NCBI GenBank assembly: GCA_030832095.1 | Contig: JAURJT010000039.1 | Span: 1 to 64,000 of the forward strand | Direction of reading: 5' to 3' | DNA from: Gammaproteobacteria bacterium | Lineage (GTDB): Bacteria > Pseudomonadota > Gammaproteobacteria > Burkholderiales > Burkholderiaceae_B | Length of the DNA: 64,000 bases | Part shown: piece after piece, positions 25,195 through 34,707 of the stretch | Position numbering within the stretch: position 1 is the first letter of the stretch | How the letters are laid out: every line of letters starts with the position of its first letter | Made by a program: the position numbers and the translations under genes | The notes under the pieces: generated by a model | The model's database searches: none | The model's input: only the letters and a program-made list of their open reading frames with translations | What the model was told of the DNA's origin: nothing

Positions 25195-27438
25195 TTATAA
25201 GCCGACTATCCCGCCGTCGTCTTTCGTGATCACGATCGTGGCTGAACGCGGGCGACCTGCAGCGCCGTAACCCATGTTGCCAGGCCAGGTGCTCTGGAAT
25301 TTGAACTCGGGTGCGTCGCCCAAGGCAGGCGTCTGCTCGCCAGGGTGCTGGATATTGACAAACAAAGTCTTACCGTCGGCTGTTTCGGTCACGCCCGTCA
25401 CTTCAGCCCCCTTGGGCGCCACCAAAAACCGTCTGAGCTTAGCTTCACCTAACGCCGCACCAATAAACGTCTCTTGTTGACTCGTTTGCTCTTGATCTGC
25501 CACGACCATTTTGTTGTTCACCGTCACTTTGCCACCATCACCCACCTGCCCCGGAATCGCCGCAAGCATCATGCAATTGGTTTCATCGGTCATGGCACTG
25601 TCATCGGTTTGTATCCAGCAGATGCCGGTCGCCTGACTAAACCACAAACCATCAGGTGAAGAAAAAGAATTGTTTGCTGTGAGCCCTGAAAGATTGGCTG
25701 AGCCTGCATCGTCTTCTGCGCCAAACAAAAAGATATCCCACTGAAACTGCAGCGCGGTTGAGCGATCGTTTTGTTCGTGGAAGCGAATAATATGCCCGTT
25801 CGGATTGCCCGAATTCTTTTTGCCGTCAACGTCGGTGTAGGCACGTGGGTTGGCAGCGTCAACTTTAGTTGGATTACGGTTCGCAGCATTGCTGTTGGTT
25901 AACGCAAAATAAATGTCGCCGTTCTTGTGATTCACTGCGCCCCATTCAGGACGGTCCATCGGCGTTGCACCCACCGCGTCGGCCGCCAATCGCGCATTCA
26001 CCAAAACATCGGCTTGGTTAGCAAAGGCGTACTTGCTATACGAAGCAATTTTAGGGTCCTTGAGCGTCAGTTCAACCCACTGACCTGTGCCGTCAGCCTT
26101 GAATTGCGCGACGAACAGCTTGCCTTCATTTAGATATTTATCACCAACGGCCATCCCGCCTCCCACATCCTTGGGATCCCAAAGAGCGGTGCTCACAAAC
26201 TTATAAATGTACTCATTACGCGTGTCACATCCCATATAAAACGCAAGAGGCTCTCCGGCTTTAGGGATTCCGCAAACCGCGGCTTCGTGCGCAAAGCGTC
26301 CAAGCGCAACACGTTTTGCTGCAACCGCGTCACGCGTGACAGGATCGAGCTCAACAATGAAGCCAAAGGTATTGGCTTCATTTCTAAAATCCTGTGCCGC
26401 CGAAGCACCGCTTGCCGCTAAGTTCCAGCGCGTGAAGCGATTATCCGTGTCTGACACGGTATGCCACCCTTGACTTAGGGCTCTTGGGCTCAGTGGGTTC
26501 AGTGCCGTACTCACCGCTCCATACCGCTTAAGTGATGTCTGCGTTTTGGCATCGAGTGGTGCGGCACCTGGGCCAATTTGAAAGTATCTTGCCCAATTCT
26601 CTTCGCAGGTCAGGTACGTGCCCCAAGGCGTTTTACCGTGTCCGCAATTATTCAAGGTACCGCGAACCGTAGCGCCTTTAGGATCAAAGGCAGTCACCAT
26701 CAGGGCTCGAATGTTATTCAATTCAGCTTGCGGCCCATGCACAGTCATCGGAGTTTGCGCCGTCAGTCGGCGGTTGAGCGGAGAGTCGAGTCGATAACTC
26801 CAGCCCTGCGGTCCTTTCGCCATTTCAACAACTGAGACCCCATGCAGGTTGATCTCTTTGAGCACCTCAAGTTCAGGACGCGAGCCCAAATCCCAGGCAC
26901 CAAACTGACCAAACTTTTTACCTTGCTTACCGTTTGAAGTCTGACCTTTAGGATGCAACAGATGTGACTCAGCTGAGCTTTCGTGATTGACTACCAACAA
27001 TGCACGGCCGGTATCACGCTCGGTGTACTGACCTTTTTCATCAATATAGAAAATGTCCATGCCGTCGTGTTGATCGCCAATCCGCGCTGACCAATCATCG
27101 AGCTCTAGGCCTTGATTAGAAAAAGCAGGCACTTTATCCGTCAGCGGGTCGCCAGAGGCATGAAGAATCTTGTAGCTATAGCCTGCCGGTAATAGCACTG
27201 AATCAAGCACACTTTTTTGAACAGAGGTAAACCCAAGGGCTGCAGCAGTGTTTGTCGCAGTTGCTGCGTTCGCGAAAGGAATCAACGAGTCAGACATCAG
27301 CCCAAGACCCGCCAACCCGATTGCACCCCGAATCAATTGCCGACGCGAAGGATTTTTAAGCGAAGCCGCCAAAACAGTCTGGAAATGTGGCTCAGTAGAG
27401 AGATTATCGGTATCAGTGTCGGTATCGATTTGGCGCAT
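25195..27438 (-). CDS. phoX: PhoX-type alkaline phosphatase, Tat-exported
   Basis: A 747-residue DUF839/PhoX protein that releases phosphate from organic esters in the periplasm or medium, using calcium and iron cofactors in characterised members. S-R-R-Q-L-I-R-G near residues 31-38 is a twin-arginine signal, cleaved after about A-N-A. Conserved PhoX segments include A-L-L-V-V-N-H-E-S, N-N-C-G-H-G-K-T-P-W-G-T-Y-L-T-C-E-E-N and S-F-S-S-P-D-G-L-W-F. I use ATG 27438 since it has a GAAGAA ribosome site; a TTG at 27453 is the alternative. The N-terminus carries a D-T-D-T-D-T-D run. A PhoB-like box lies about 55 bases upstream. Confidence 0.9.
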   Translation of the reverse strand: MRQIDTDTDTDNLSTEPHFQTVLAASLKNPSRRQLIRGAIGLAGLGLMSDSLIPFANAATATNTAAALGFTSVQKSVLDSVLLPAGYSYKILHASGDPLTDKVPAFSNQGLELDDWSARIGDQHDGMDIFYIDEKGQYTERDTGRALLVVNHESSAESHLLHPKGQTSNGKQGKKFGQFGAWDLGSRPELEVLKEINLHGVSVVEMAKGPQGWSYRLDSPLNRRLTAQTPMTVHGPQAELNNIRALMVTAFDPKGATVRGTLNNCGHGKTPWGTYLTCEENWARYFQIGPGAAPLDAKTQTSLKRYGAVSTALNPLSPRALSQGWHTVSDTDNRFTRWNLAASGASAAQDFRNEANTFGFIVELDPVTRDAVAAKRVALGRFAHEAAVCGIPKAGEPLAFYMGCDTRNEYIYKFVSTALWDPKDVGGGMAVGDKYLNEGKLFVAQFKADGTGQWVELTLKDPKIASYSKYAFANQADVLVNARLAADAVGATPMDRPEWGAVNHKNGDIYFALTNSNAANRNPTKVDAANPRAYTDVDGKKNSGNPNGHIIRFHEQNDRSTALQFQWDIFLFGAEDDAGSANLSGLTANNSFSSPDGLWFSQATGICWIQTDDSAMTDETNCMMLAAIPGQVGDGGKVTVNNKMVVADQEQTSQQETFIGAALGEAKLRRFLVAPKGAEVTGVTETADGKTLFVNIQHPGEQTPALGDAPEFKFQSTWPGNMGYGAAGRPRSATIVITKDDGGIVGL

Positions 27439-27490
27439 GGCAAGATTCTTCAAATAAAAATTGATCTAGCTTAAATCAGACCACGTTCAA

Positions 27491-27508
27491 ATGACAGATT
27501 CGTGACGG
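27491..27508 (-). promoter_or_regulatory. candidate PhoB box upstream of phoX
   Basis: Read on the minus strand: CCGTCAC-GAAT-CTGTCAT. The second half is a perfect Pho half-site and the first matches five of seven bases, at the correct 11-bp repeat. It supports phosphate-starvation induction of phoX. Confidence 0.55.
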
Positions 27509-27518
27509 ATATCTAACG

Positions 27519-28952
27519 TTAAGCGCGCCGAAGCACCTGACCAGCTCTTGCATGGGTGGTGACACCGTCTTGCCAGCTCAACACCCCATTAACATAGACC
27601 TGATGGATGCCAGCGGCCGGGCGCATCGGATCGGCGAAGGTCGCACTGTCTTTAATGTTTATCGGATCAAAGATCACCAAATCTGCCGCATAACCCTCTT
27701 TAATCAGACCTCGATCTTTCAACCCAAAACGCGCAGCAGAAAGACCAGTCATTTTGTGCACAGCCGTTTCGAGCGGAAAGAGCTTACGGTCACGACTGTA
27801 ATGACCTAAAACGCGCGGGAAGGCGCCCCATAAGCGAGGATGCGGAAAGGTGTCATGCGGCAAACCGTCTGAACCAATCATGGTTTCGGGATACGCCAAG
27901 ATTCGCTCAACATCGTCTTCATCCATTGAAAAATAGATCGCGCCGGCAGGCTGAAGTGACGCCAGAAACTCGGTAAGGTTCAAATCTTGTTCTTTGAGCA
28001 ACTCATCGACATAGCGACCACTGGTCTCGGGCTTCGCTTTGGACCAGGCAATCAAGGTTCGCGAAGCCTGCTCAACGGTGTCTTGTCGTAATACGGTTGA
28101 CGACGCGACATAAGGGTAACAGTCGAGGCACACATCGCCTTGCGCACGCATCTGATCAACGAGGGCAAGCGTTTCGCGCGAGCGGCCGAAGTTTTCTTGG
28201 CCATTGACTTTGTGGTGCGACAGCACTTGCCGCACACCCAACTCTTTTGCGATTGACATAGCCTCAGTCATCGCCTCAAGCACCTGCGCGGCTTCGTTAC
28301 GAATGTGTGAGGCAATCAGTGCGGTACCACCTCGCAAGGGTTCAAACACGGCCTGAATTTCAGCCGCTGTGGCTGCCTGCGCCGGAGCATAAAACAGGCC
28401 GGTCGATACGCCCACCACCCCCGCATCGAGAGCCTCTTGAACCAGAACCTGCATGTTTGCGATTTCAGCATCATTAGCGGGTCGCGTCAGGTCAGTCATG
28501 GTGACCGCACGCAACGTGGTGTGACCAAGCAAGGCCGCCATATTGACGGCAGGTGGATCTTTTTCAAGTGCAGCGAAATAATCTGCAAACGTCTCATAGC
28601 GCTGGCTCGGGCCATTCGCAATTAAATTCAGTGGTGCAATCGCCTCAGTTTGCCCGAGCGGCGCCAGACTCAGACCGCAATTCCCGGTAATGACAGTGGT
28701 AGCGCCCTGACTCACTTTTGCAGCCATCGAAGGGTCTGCAAGCAGCAGACGATCGTCGTGCGTATGCACATCGATAAAGCCAGGGGCGATTGCCAAACCC
28801 TTCAAATCAATTGTCTTAGCCGCGACATAGTTGAGCGCCTTGCCAACGCCGACAATACGCCCATCTTTGACAGCAACGCTAGCCTCGCGCCGTGCCTGAC
28901 CGCTACCATCGATCACTACGCCATTTATCAACAACAGATCACAGTTCAACAT
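27519..28952 (-). CDS. N-acyl-D-amino-acid deacylase (D-aminoacylase family)
   Basis: A 477-residue amidohydrolase that hydrolyses N-acyl-D-amino acids (or related amides) to the free amino acid. Start placed at ATG 28952 (M-L-N-C-D-L-L-L-I-N-G), with AAGG nine bases upstream; the frame continues to a TTG at 28979. Metal motif P-G-F-I-D-V-H-T-H-D-D (about residues 58-68), the C-G in T-G-N-C-G-L-S, and histidines in S-H-H-K and I-G-S-D-G are as in D-aminoacylases. The C-terminal segment R-F-G-L-K-D-R-G-L-I-K-E-G-Y-A-A-D-L-V is the typical composite-domain return. Divergent from the diaminopropionate lyase gene. Confidence 0.85.
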   Translation of the reverse strand: MLNCDLLLINGVVIDGSGQARREASVAVKDGRIVGVGKALNYVAAKTIDLKGLAIAPGFIDVHTHDDRLLLADPSMAAKVSQGATTVITGNCGLSLAPLGQTEAIAPLNLIANGPSQRYETFADYFAALEKDPPAVNMAALLGHTTLRAVTMTDLTRPANDAEIANMQVLVQEALDAGVVGVSTGLFYAPAQAATAAEIQAVFEPLRGGTALIASHIRNEAAQVLEAMTEAMSIAKELGVRQVLSHHKVNGQENFGRSRETLALVDQMRAQGDVCLDCYPYVASSTVLRQDTVEQASRTLIAWSKAKPETSGRYVDELLKEQDLNLTEFLASLQPAGAIYFSMDEDDVERILAYPETMIGSDGLPHDTFPHPRLWGAFPRVLGHYSRDRKLFPLETAVHKMTGLSAARFGLKDRGLIKEGYAADLVIFDPINIKDSATFADPMRPAAGIHQVYVNGVLSWQDGVTTHARAGQVLRRA

Positions 28953-29290
28953 GTCTAGCCGCCTTAACTTAGAAAGCAAAGATTGAAGATTCGCACACGA
29001 ACCACTCGGACCGGCAAGAAAAATGCACGGAAAAGTGTTCAGATGCCACGCAAAACGAGTCTACACCGTATATTTTCACTTGCCGCCAACCTAAACGAAA
29101 ATTATTCTTATTTGCCAAAGCTGATACCATTTTGCCTGCGCGGCTGAAAAAGCCGAGCTCGTTGTATTTTTCACTATTTCGTTTTTTTAAACTCTGACTC
29201 TTGCCCGACTGATCAGCCCCATACTTGACGTTCGCTCGCCCGACTGCCCTGTACGATCGCCGGATATACGAACGCAAGCACCAAAATGAG
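28953..29290. other. 338-base divergent spacer
   Basis: No gene seen. It separates the D-aminoacylase and the diaminopropionate lyase and should hold both promoters. A small hairpin (CGGCT-GAAAA-AGCCG, 29141-29155) and a TTGACG at 29225-29230 are visible, but no -10 element lies at proper spacing, so I call no promoter. Confidence 0.4.
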
Positions 29291-30511
29291 ATGCGCATGA
29301 ATCCCCCCGCCCACGCTTTTACCAACCCACAGGCCGAGCCAAGCCTTTCAGCTTATGGTGCCAAACGCGCCGGCGTCATGAGCCAAGCAGGGTTCGACGC
29401 CGCATTCGCCGAAATCTCAAGCTGGCCAGGTTACGCCCGCACCCCCTTGTTATCTTTACCCAAATTGGCGCAACAACTGGGTGTGGCTGAAATCCTATAC
29501 AAAGACGAGCGCGGACGCTTTGGTTTGGGCAGTTTCAAAGCGTTGGGTGGCGCGTATGCTGTGGCCAACGTCTTGCGCCTCAAGGTGCAGCATGAGCACG
29601 GTCTGGCTCAGGTCAGCTCAAAAGAATTGTTATCGGGCGCTTTTAAAGACTTAATCGGCGCCTCTACCGTCACCTGTGCAACCGACGGCAACCATGGCCG
29701 TTCAGTCGCGTGGGGCGCTCGTCTGTTTGGTTGCAAATGCGTGATCTATGTTCACGAAACTGTCAGCCAAGGCAGACGCGATGCCATCGCACACTACGGC
29801 GCCGAGGTACGAGAAGTCAAAGGCAATTACGACGACGCGGTTCGGTTTGCAGCGACGACTGCAGCCGCAGAGGGCTGGACCGTCGTCTCTGACACCTCGT
29901 ACCCGGGTTACCGCGATATTCCGCTTGATGTGATGCATGGTTATGGCGTCATGGCCTCAGAAATTGTGACCCAAATGTCTTCAAGGCAACCCCCTACACA
30001 TGTCTTTGCGCAAGCAGGCGTCGGTGCCTTAGCATCCGCAGTCTGCGCAAATTTTTGGCTGCAATGGGGTGCGCAACGCCCTCTCTTTATTGTGACTGAA
30101 CCCACACAAGCAGATTGTGTCTATAAAAGCCTGCAGGCGGGGCAACGAACAGTCGTAGAGGGCTCACTTGATACTGTCATGGCGGGGTTGGCCTGCGGCG
30201 AAGTCTCTGAACTCGCTTGGGAGATTCTGCACGGCGGCACAAACGTTGCAGTGGCCGTCGGCGACGCCTACGCCCTTGAAGCCATGCGAATACTGGCGCA
30301 GCCACAAACCGGTGACCCTGCGATCGTGGCTGGCGAAACCGGTGGAGTCGGTCTTGCCGCCCTTCTCGCTGCGCGCGATCACGCCAACATCCGCACACAA
30401 CTCAAACTCGACGCACACTCGCGGGTCTTATTACTAGGCAGCGAAGGCGACACCGACCCCGTCATTTACCGACAAGTTGTTGGACAAACCGCAGCAGAGG
30501 TACTGGCATGA
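29291..30511 (+). CDS. dpaL: diaminopropionate ammonia-lyase
   Basis: A 406-residue fold-type II PLP enzyme that converts 2,3-diaminopropionate (both enantiomers in the E. coli enzyme) to pyruvate and two ammonia. The PLP lysine lies in G-L-G-S-F-K-A-L-G-G-A-Y (residue about 83), and T-C-A-T-D-G-N-H-G-R is the phosphate-binding asparagine loop; both match DpaL/YgeX. Start choice lies between ATG 29291 and ATG 29297; upstream codons to 29225 have no ribosome site. It overlaps the next gene by four bases, so the amidohydrolase downstream is co-translated. Confidence 0.88.
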   Translation: MRMNPPAHAFTNPQAEPSLSAYGAKRAGVMSQAGFDAAFAEISSWPGYARTPLLSLPKLAQQLGVAEILYKDERGRFGLGSFKALGGAYAVANVLRLKVQHEHGLAQVSSKELLSGAFKDLIGASTVTCATDGNHGRSVAWGARLFGCKCVIYVHETVSQGRRDAIAHYGAEVREVKGNYDDAVRFAATTAAAEGWTVVSDTSYPGYRDIPLDVMHGYGVMASEIVTQMSSRQPPTHVFAQAGVGALASAVCANFWLQWGAQRPLFIVTEPTQADCVYKSLQAGQRTVVEGSLDTVMAGLACGEVSELAWEILHGGTNVAVAVGDAYALEAMRILAQPQTGDPAIVAGETGGVGLAALLAARDHANIRTQLKLDAHSRVLLLGSEGDTDPVIYRQVVGQTAAEVLA

Positions 30512-31755
30512 ACACCCTTGACACACAAGCACTTGGTTTACGGATCCAGCCCGGACCGCTACTCGAGCAGCTCAATACACTTGCTGAGATTGGCATGACT
30601 GCTGAAGGCGCCTGCTGTCGGTTGGCGCTCTCTGACGAAGATCGCCTAGGTCGAGATCTGCTCATCACTTGGATGAAAGAACTTAAGCTCGAGGTCAGCA
30701 TCGATCCGATTGGCAATATTTTTGGCTGGCGCGCTGGGCTCGAAGATTTGCCGCCCGTGATGACGGGATCCCACATCGATACAGTTCGCACTGGCGGCCG
30801 GTACGACGGCCCCTTAGGGGTACTCGGTGGGCTTGAGGTGGTTCGCGCCTTAAATGAAGCCGGTATCGTGACGCGCCGCCCGCTTGTGGTGGCTGCGTTC
30901 ACCAACGAAGAAGGTGCACGCTTTCACCCTGATATGCTCGGTTCACTTGTGTATGTGGGCGGCTTGTCTCTTGAAGATGCCTATGCCTCGCATAGCGCAG
31001 ATGGCAAGGTCTTAATCGACGAACTCACCAAAATTGGCTACGTTGGCAAAGCTGCCCTACCCTTGTGCAAACCTCATGCATTTGTTGAGTTGCATATTGA
31101 ACAAGGCCCGATTCTCGATATTGAAGGCGTCACGATTGGTGCGGTACGCGACTTGCAAGGTATTTCGTGGCAAGAGTTGACCATCGTGGGGCAATCAAAT
31201 CATGCGGGTACCACGCCGATGCGCTTGCGGCATGATGCTGGCTATTGCGCCGCGGCGATCAGCGTCTTTATGCGCGAGCTCACCATCGAGATGGGCGGCG
31301 CTCAAGTTGCAACAATGGGGGTAACGCAGTTGCATCCTAATTTGATCAATGTGATTGCCGCACGAGCGATTGTGACCGTCGATTTGCGCAATACCGATGA
31401 AGCATTATTAAAAATCGCCGAACAAAAAGTCGCTGATTTTTTAGTCAAACTCGCTGCTGACGAAGGCGTCACGATTACCAGTCATCGTCTCGCACGCTTT
31501 GAGCCCGTGAAGTTTGACGATGGCATTGCTGATTTGATTGCTCAACACGCACAAGCGCTAGGGTACTCGTGTCGTTCAATGACCTCTGGCGCAGGACACG
31601 ATGCACAAATGATGGCTCGCTTTTGCCCAAGCGCAATGATTTTTGTCCCCTCGGTCAAAGGCATCAGCCATAACCCCGCCGAGCACACTGAAGTGAAAGA
31701 TCTTGTGGCGGGTGGTAATGTTTTATTGCAGACAATGCTTGAGTTAGCAAGCTAA
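30508..31755 (+). CDS. M20-family amidohydrolase (N-carbamoyl-L-amino-acid hydrolase / allantoate hydrolase type)
   Basis: A 415-residue binuclear zinc hydrolase. Ligands are H89 (T-G-S-H-I-D-T-V), D100 (G-R-Y-D-G-P-L-G-V), E135 (F-T-N-E-E-G-A-R-F), a histidine in E-L-H-I-E-Q-G-P and one in G-I-S-H-N-P-A-E-H-T, the pattern of the carbamoylase/ureidoglycolate branch of M20. The G-Q-S-N-H-A-G-T-T-P-M dimer-domain motif is also present. ATGA overlap with dpaL and the following nitrilase suggest one pathway removing carbamoyl groups and ammonia. Substrate cannot be fixed from sequence. Confidence 0.87.
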   Translation: MNTLDTQALGLRIQPGPLLEQLNTLAEIGMTAEGACCRLALSDEDRLGRDLLITWMKELKLEVSIDPIGNIFGWRAGLEDLPPVMTGSHIDTVRTGGRYDGPLGVLGGLEVVRALNEAGIVTRRPLVVAAFTNEEGARFHPDMLGSLVYVGGLSLEDAYASHSADGKVLIDELTKIGYVGKAALPLCKPHAFVELHIEQGPILDIEGVTIGAVRDLQGISWQELTIVGQSNHAGTTPMRLRHDAGYCAAAISVFMRELTIEMGGAQVATMGVTQLHPNLINVIAARAIVTVDLRNTDEALLKIAEQKVADFLVKLAADEGVTITSHRLARFEPVKFDDGIADLIAQHAQALGYSCRSMTSGAGHDAQMMARFCPSAMIFVPSVKGISHNPAEHTEVKDLVAGGNVLLQTMLELAS

Positions 31756-31773
31756 TTATTCAGGATCAACTTT

Positions 31774-32742
31774 ATGACACGGATTGTGACGGTGGGTGCA
31801 GCACAACTTGGTCCGATTGCGTTAAGCGATACGCGCGCGCAAGTGGTCGAGCGCATGATTGATTTAATGCAGCAGGCCAAAGGCAGTGGCTGCGATGTAG
31901 TGGTGTTTCCTGAGTTGGCGCTGACCACGTTTTTCCCGCGTTGGTATTTTGACAAGCAAGACGAGCTCGATGCATTTTTTGAACGCGCCATGCCCGGGCC
32001 TGAGACCCAGCGCCTGTTCGACACGGCAAAGACGTTGCAGATTGGCTTTTATTTGGGCTATGCCGAACTCGTGCACGAAGACGGGCAACTACGACGCTTC
32101 AACACCGCGATTACGGTCGACAAGGCCGGAACAATTATTTCAAAATACCGAAAAATCCACTTGCCCGGCCACAAAGAACACGAACCCTGGCGTCGTTTTC
32201 AACACCTTGAAAAGCGCTACTTTGAGACCGGCAACCTTGGTTTCACAGCTTTTCAGGCTGATTGGGGCAAAGATAAACAGGGCGTATTCGGGATGGCTGT
32301 CTGCAATGATCGCCGCTGGCCCGAAACCTACCGCATCTTAGGCTTGCAAGCGGTTGAAATGATTTTCATCGGTTACAACACACCCGTCCATAATCCGCCC
32401 GCCCCTGAGCACGATGCGTTATCCAACTTTCACAACGAGCTCGTCATGCAATCAGGTGCCTATCAAAATGGCACGTGGGTTGTTGGGGTGGCCAAAGCTG
32501 GTACCGAAGAAGGCGTCGAGCAAATCGGCAATTCAATCATTGTGGCGCCTTCGGGCGAGATCGTGGGTGCTTGCACGACCTTAGGTGACGAATTAGCGAT
32601 CGCCCGGTGCGATCTTGATTTGTGCAATTCATATAAAAATACCACCTTCAACTTCGCACGCCATCGCGAACCCGAGCAATATCGCATGATCATCGAGCGC
32701 AAAGGAGCCGTAGCGCCCGAGGCATCACCAAGCGGCGGCTAG
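31774..32742 (+). CDS. nitrilase-superfamily N-carbamoyl-D-amino-acid hydrolase-like protein
   Basis: A 322-residue carbon-nitrogen hydrolase. The catalytic triad is complete: E47 (V-F-P-E-L-A-L), K127 (Y-R-K-I-H-L-P-G) and C177 (M-A-V-C-N-D-R-R-W-P-E). The C-N-D-R-R-W-P-E motif and the E47/K127 positions match D-carbamoylases, which turn N-carbamoyl-D-amino acids into D-amino acid, carbon dioxide and ammonia. It follows the L-type carbamoylase by 18 bases. Its 3' end overlaps the tail of the convergent dehydrogenase gene by 18 bases. Confidence 0.85.
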   Translation: MTRIVTVGAAQLGPIALSDTRAQVVERMIDLMQQAKGSGCDVVVFPELALTTFFPRWYFDKQDELDAFFERAMPGPETQRLFDTAKTLQIGFYLGYAELVHEDGQLRRFNTAITVDKAGTIISKYRKIHLPGHKEHEPWRRFQHLEKRYFETGNLGFTAFQADWGKDKQGVFGMAVCNDRRWPETYRILGLQAVEMIFIGYNTPVHNPPAPEHDALSNFHNELVMQSGAYQNGTWVVGVAKAGTEEGVEQIGNSIIVAPSGEIVGACTTLGDELAIARCDLDLCNSYKNTTFNFARHREPEQYRMIIERKGAVAPEASPSGG

Positions 32743-33852
32743 TAAGTTTAGATAATCGTTTTCGGTCAGCACATAAGGATTAGTCTTGTGTGCATTATCC
32801 GCAAGCGAGGCTTGAGCCAGAGCTTGAAAACTCTCTTGCTGAACACCAAGCTCTTTTAAGCCCCCGGGCAAGCCTAAACGTTGATTGAGTTGCAAAAACA
32901 ATTCAACCAAATCAGTATCAGATGCAACCCCCATTGCACGGCGCAAGAATGGCAATTTATCTTGCAGCACCGAGGCGTTAATCGCCAATACGTGCGGCAG
33001 CATTATCGCGTTGAGGGTGCCATGGTGATACCCCAATGCACCGAGCGAGTGCGAAACCGAGTGCACTGCACCAAGACCCTTCTGAAAACATACCGCGCCT
33101 TCAAGAGCGCCCATCATCATGTGCCAACGCGCGTCGGCGTCGCTTCCGTCCGCCGCCGCACGTTCAATGTGTTGATACAACCGCGTCAGACCATCAAGGG
33201 CTATCGCATCAATTGGCGGGTTCACCAAGGGTGAGCAAAACGTTTCAACACAATGCGAGAGTGCGTCCATGCCAGTCGCTGCAGTCATATACTTTGGTAA
33301 AGAGAACGTCAATTCAGGGTCACAGATTGCCACACTCACAATCGTTGGGCAACCAACCCCCGCTTTAATACCGTTGTTAAAAATGATGACGGCTGAACGG
33401 CCCACTTCACTACCGCTACCAGAGGTGGTCGGCATCAAAATTAAGGGTGGAGGATTGACAATAGGGCGCGGGGAGGCATTGCGATTACAGTATTCCCATA
33501 ACGGCGCAGGGTCACCGCATAAGACCGTAATCGCCTTGGCTAGATCAAGAGTTGCGCCGCCCCCAACGCCAATCACCCCATCACAATCATTGATCTGGTA
33601 GGCGGTCAGGCCCGCTACAGCGGCATCCTCTGTTGGGTTAGCTGGCGTCTGATCAAAGATCACGGCCTCGTGCATCCTGGTGAGGGTTTCAGTCGCCTGA
33701 GCAAATACCCCAGCGGCTCTCACCCCCTTATCCGTAACAAACAAAGGTCTGTTAATGCCTAACTTTGCAGTCTCAAGCACTAACTGCTTGCGTTCGCCGT
33801 GACCGAATTGTACCTTCGTGTTGAATGACAGAATAGCCACGTGCTGCTCCAA
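32725..33852 (-). CDS. iron-containing alcohol dehydrogenase family protein
   Basis: A 375-residue group III NAD(P)-dependent dehydrogenase. The nucleotide loop G-V-G-G-G-A-T-L-D-L-A-K and M-P-T-T-S-G-S-G-S-E-V are present, and metal ligands lie in G-M-D-A-L-S-H-C-V-E, A-V-H-S-V-S-H-S-L-G and Y-H-H-G-T-L-N-A. Members reduce or oxidise short-chain alcohols, hydroxy acids or maleylacetate; the last is common in Burkholderiales, but no ring-cleavage gene is nearby. Convergent with the nitrilase gene and divergent from the secreted CMD-like gene. Confidence 0.85.
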   Translation of the reverse strand: MEQHVAILSFNTKVQFGHGERKQLVLETAKLGINRPLFVTDKGVRAAGVFAQATETLTRMHEAVIFDQTPANPTEDAAVAGLTAYQINDCDGVIGVGGGATLDLAKAITVLCGDPAPLWEYCNRNASPRPIVNPPPLILMPTTSGSGSEVGRSAVIIFNNGIKAGVGCPTIVSVAICDPELTFSLPKYMTAATGMDALSHCVETFCSPLVNPPIDAIALDGLTRLYQHIERAAADGSDADARWHMMMGALEGAVCFQKGLGAVHSVSHSLGALGYHHGTLNAIMLPHVLAINASVLQDKLPFLRRAMGVASDTDLVELFLQLNQRLGLPGGLKELGVQQESFQALAQASLADNAHKTNPYVLTENDYLNLLAAAW

Positions 33853-33905
33853 AAAGATGTATGAACGGCTTAATCACAGGCCTCACTGCATTGAATGTCA
33901 TTGCG

Positions 33906-33935
33906 TTGCAGTTAGGTAAGTCTTTCAAATAATAA
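33906..33935 (+). promoter_or_regulatory. promoter of the CMD-like gene
   Basis: TTGCAG (33906-33911), an 18-base spacer and TAATAA (33930-33935). The gene start at 33980 has a CGGAG ribosome site. Confidence 0.45.
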
Positions 33936-33979
33936 GCATAACGTGATACGCCTTACTTTTTTTCATCTCGGAGACAAAA

Positions 33980-34657
33980 ATGAAACAGCTTAAAAAAATT
34001 TTACTGGTTGCGGCACTCAGCACAACATGCCTACACGCTCAGGCCCAAGAAGACCAACAACGCTTTAAACGTATTCCCGTGACAGAAATGAGTCCAGCTC
34101 AAAAGCAATACTTTGAGGCCCTCATGGCGGGTCCAGTCTCGGGGACAGGCAGTGCCGCAGTTGTGCAAGGTGCAACCAGCCTCGGCGCTCCGTTCAACGT
34201 CTACATGCGCAGCCCCGTGTTGGCGCAATCGTTTCGTACGACGGGTGAGTATTTGCGTTTCAACAGTACGATCCCTTTCCGGCTCAATGAATTTGCTATC
34301 TTGATTACCGCTCGGCAATGGACAGCGCAATATGAATGGTTTGCGCATCATCGCTTGGCAATGAAGGCCGGATTAGATCCAGCGATCGCGGCCGACTTAG
34401 CTGTAGGCAAGCGCCCTGCCAACATGAAACCCGATGAAGAAGCCGTCTATAACTTCTGCACCGAACTGTATGAAACAAAAGCCGTCAGCGATGCCAGCTA
34501 TAAGGCTATTGTTGATTTGTATGGCGAGCAGGGTGTTGTCGACCTCATCGCGGTCAGTGGCTATTATGTAATGGTCGCGATGATTTTGAACGTAAATCGC
34601 ACACCACTGCCGGCAGGCAACCCTTTACCACTGCAGCCTCTTGCTAAAGCCAAGTGA
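33980..34657 (+). CDS. secreted carboxymuconolactone decarboxylase-like protein
   Basis: A 225-residue protein with a clear signal peptide (residues 1-22, ending A-Q-A-Q) and an all-helical CMD-family core (L-N-E-F-A-I-L-I-T-A-R-Q-W-T and Y-E-W-F-A-H-H-R-L-A-M-K-A-G-L). CMD proteins range from lactone decarboxylases to AhpD-like peroxidase partners; the C-x-x-C of AhpD is absent, so a redox role is unlikely. Periplasmic location is unusual for the pathway decarboxylases. It is monocistronic, ending in a strong bidirectional terminator. Confidence 0.8.
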   Translation: MKQLKKILLVAALSTTCLHAQAQEDQQRFKRIPVTEMSPAQKQYFEALMAGPVSGTGSAAVVQGATSLGAPFNVYMRSPVLAQSFRTTGEYLRFNSTIPFRLNEFAILITARQWTAQYEWFAHHRLAMKAGLDPAIAADLAVGKRPANMKPDEEAVYNFCTELYETKAVSDASYKAIVDLYGEQGVVDLIAVSGYYVMVAMILNVNRTPLPAGNPLPLQPLAKAK

Positions 34658-34707
34658 TGTTCGAAATCACGAGCAAGCAGCGTTAAGAGTGCCTTCGTGC
34701 TGGGTAC

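Noticed and set aside
27402-27438. D-T-D-T-D-T-D run at the PhoX N-terminus as a variable repeat
   Set aside because: Only a few short, imperfect codon repeats before the Tat signal; no clear tandem unit.
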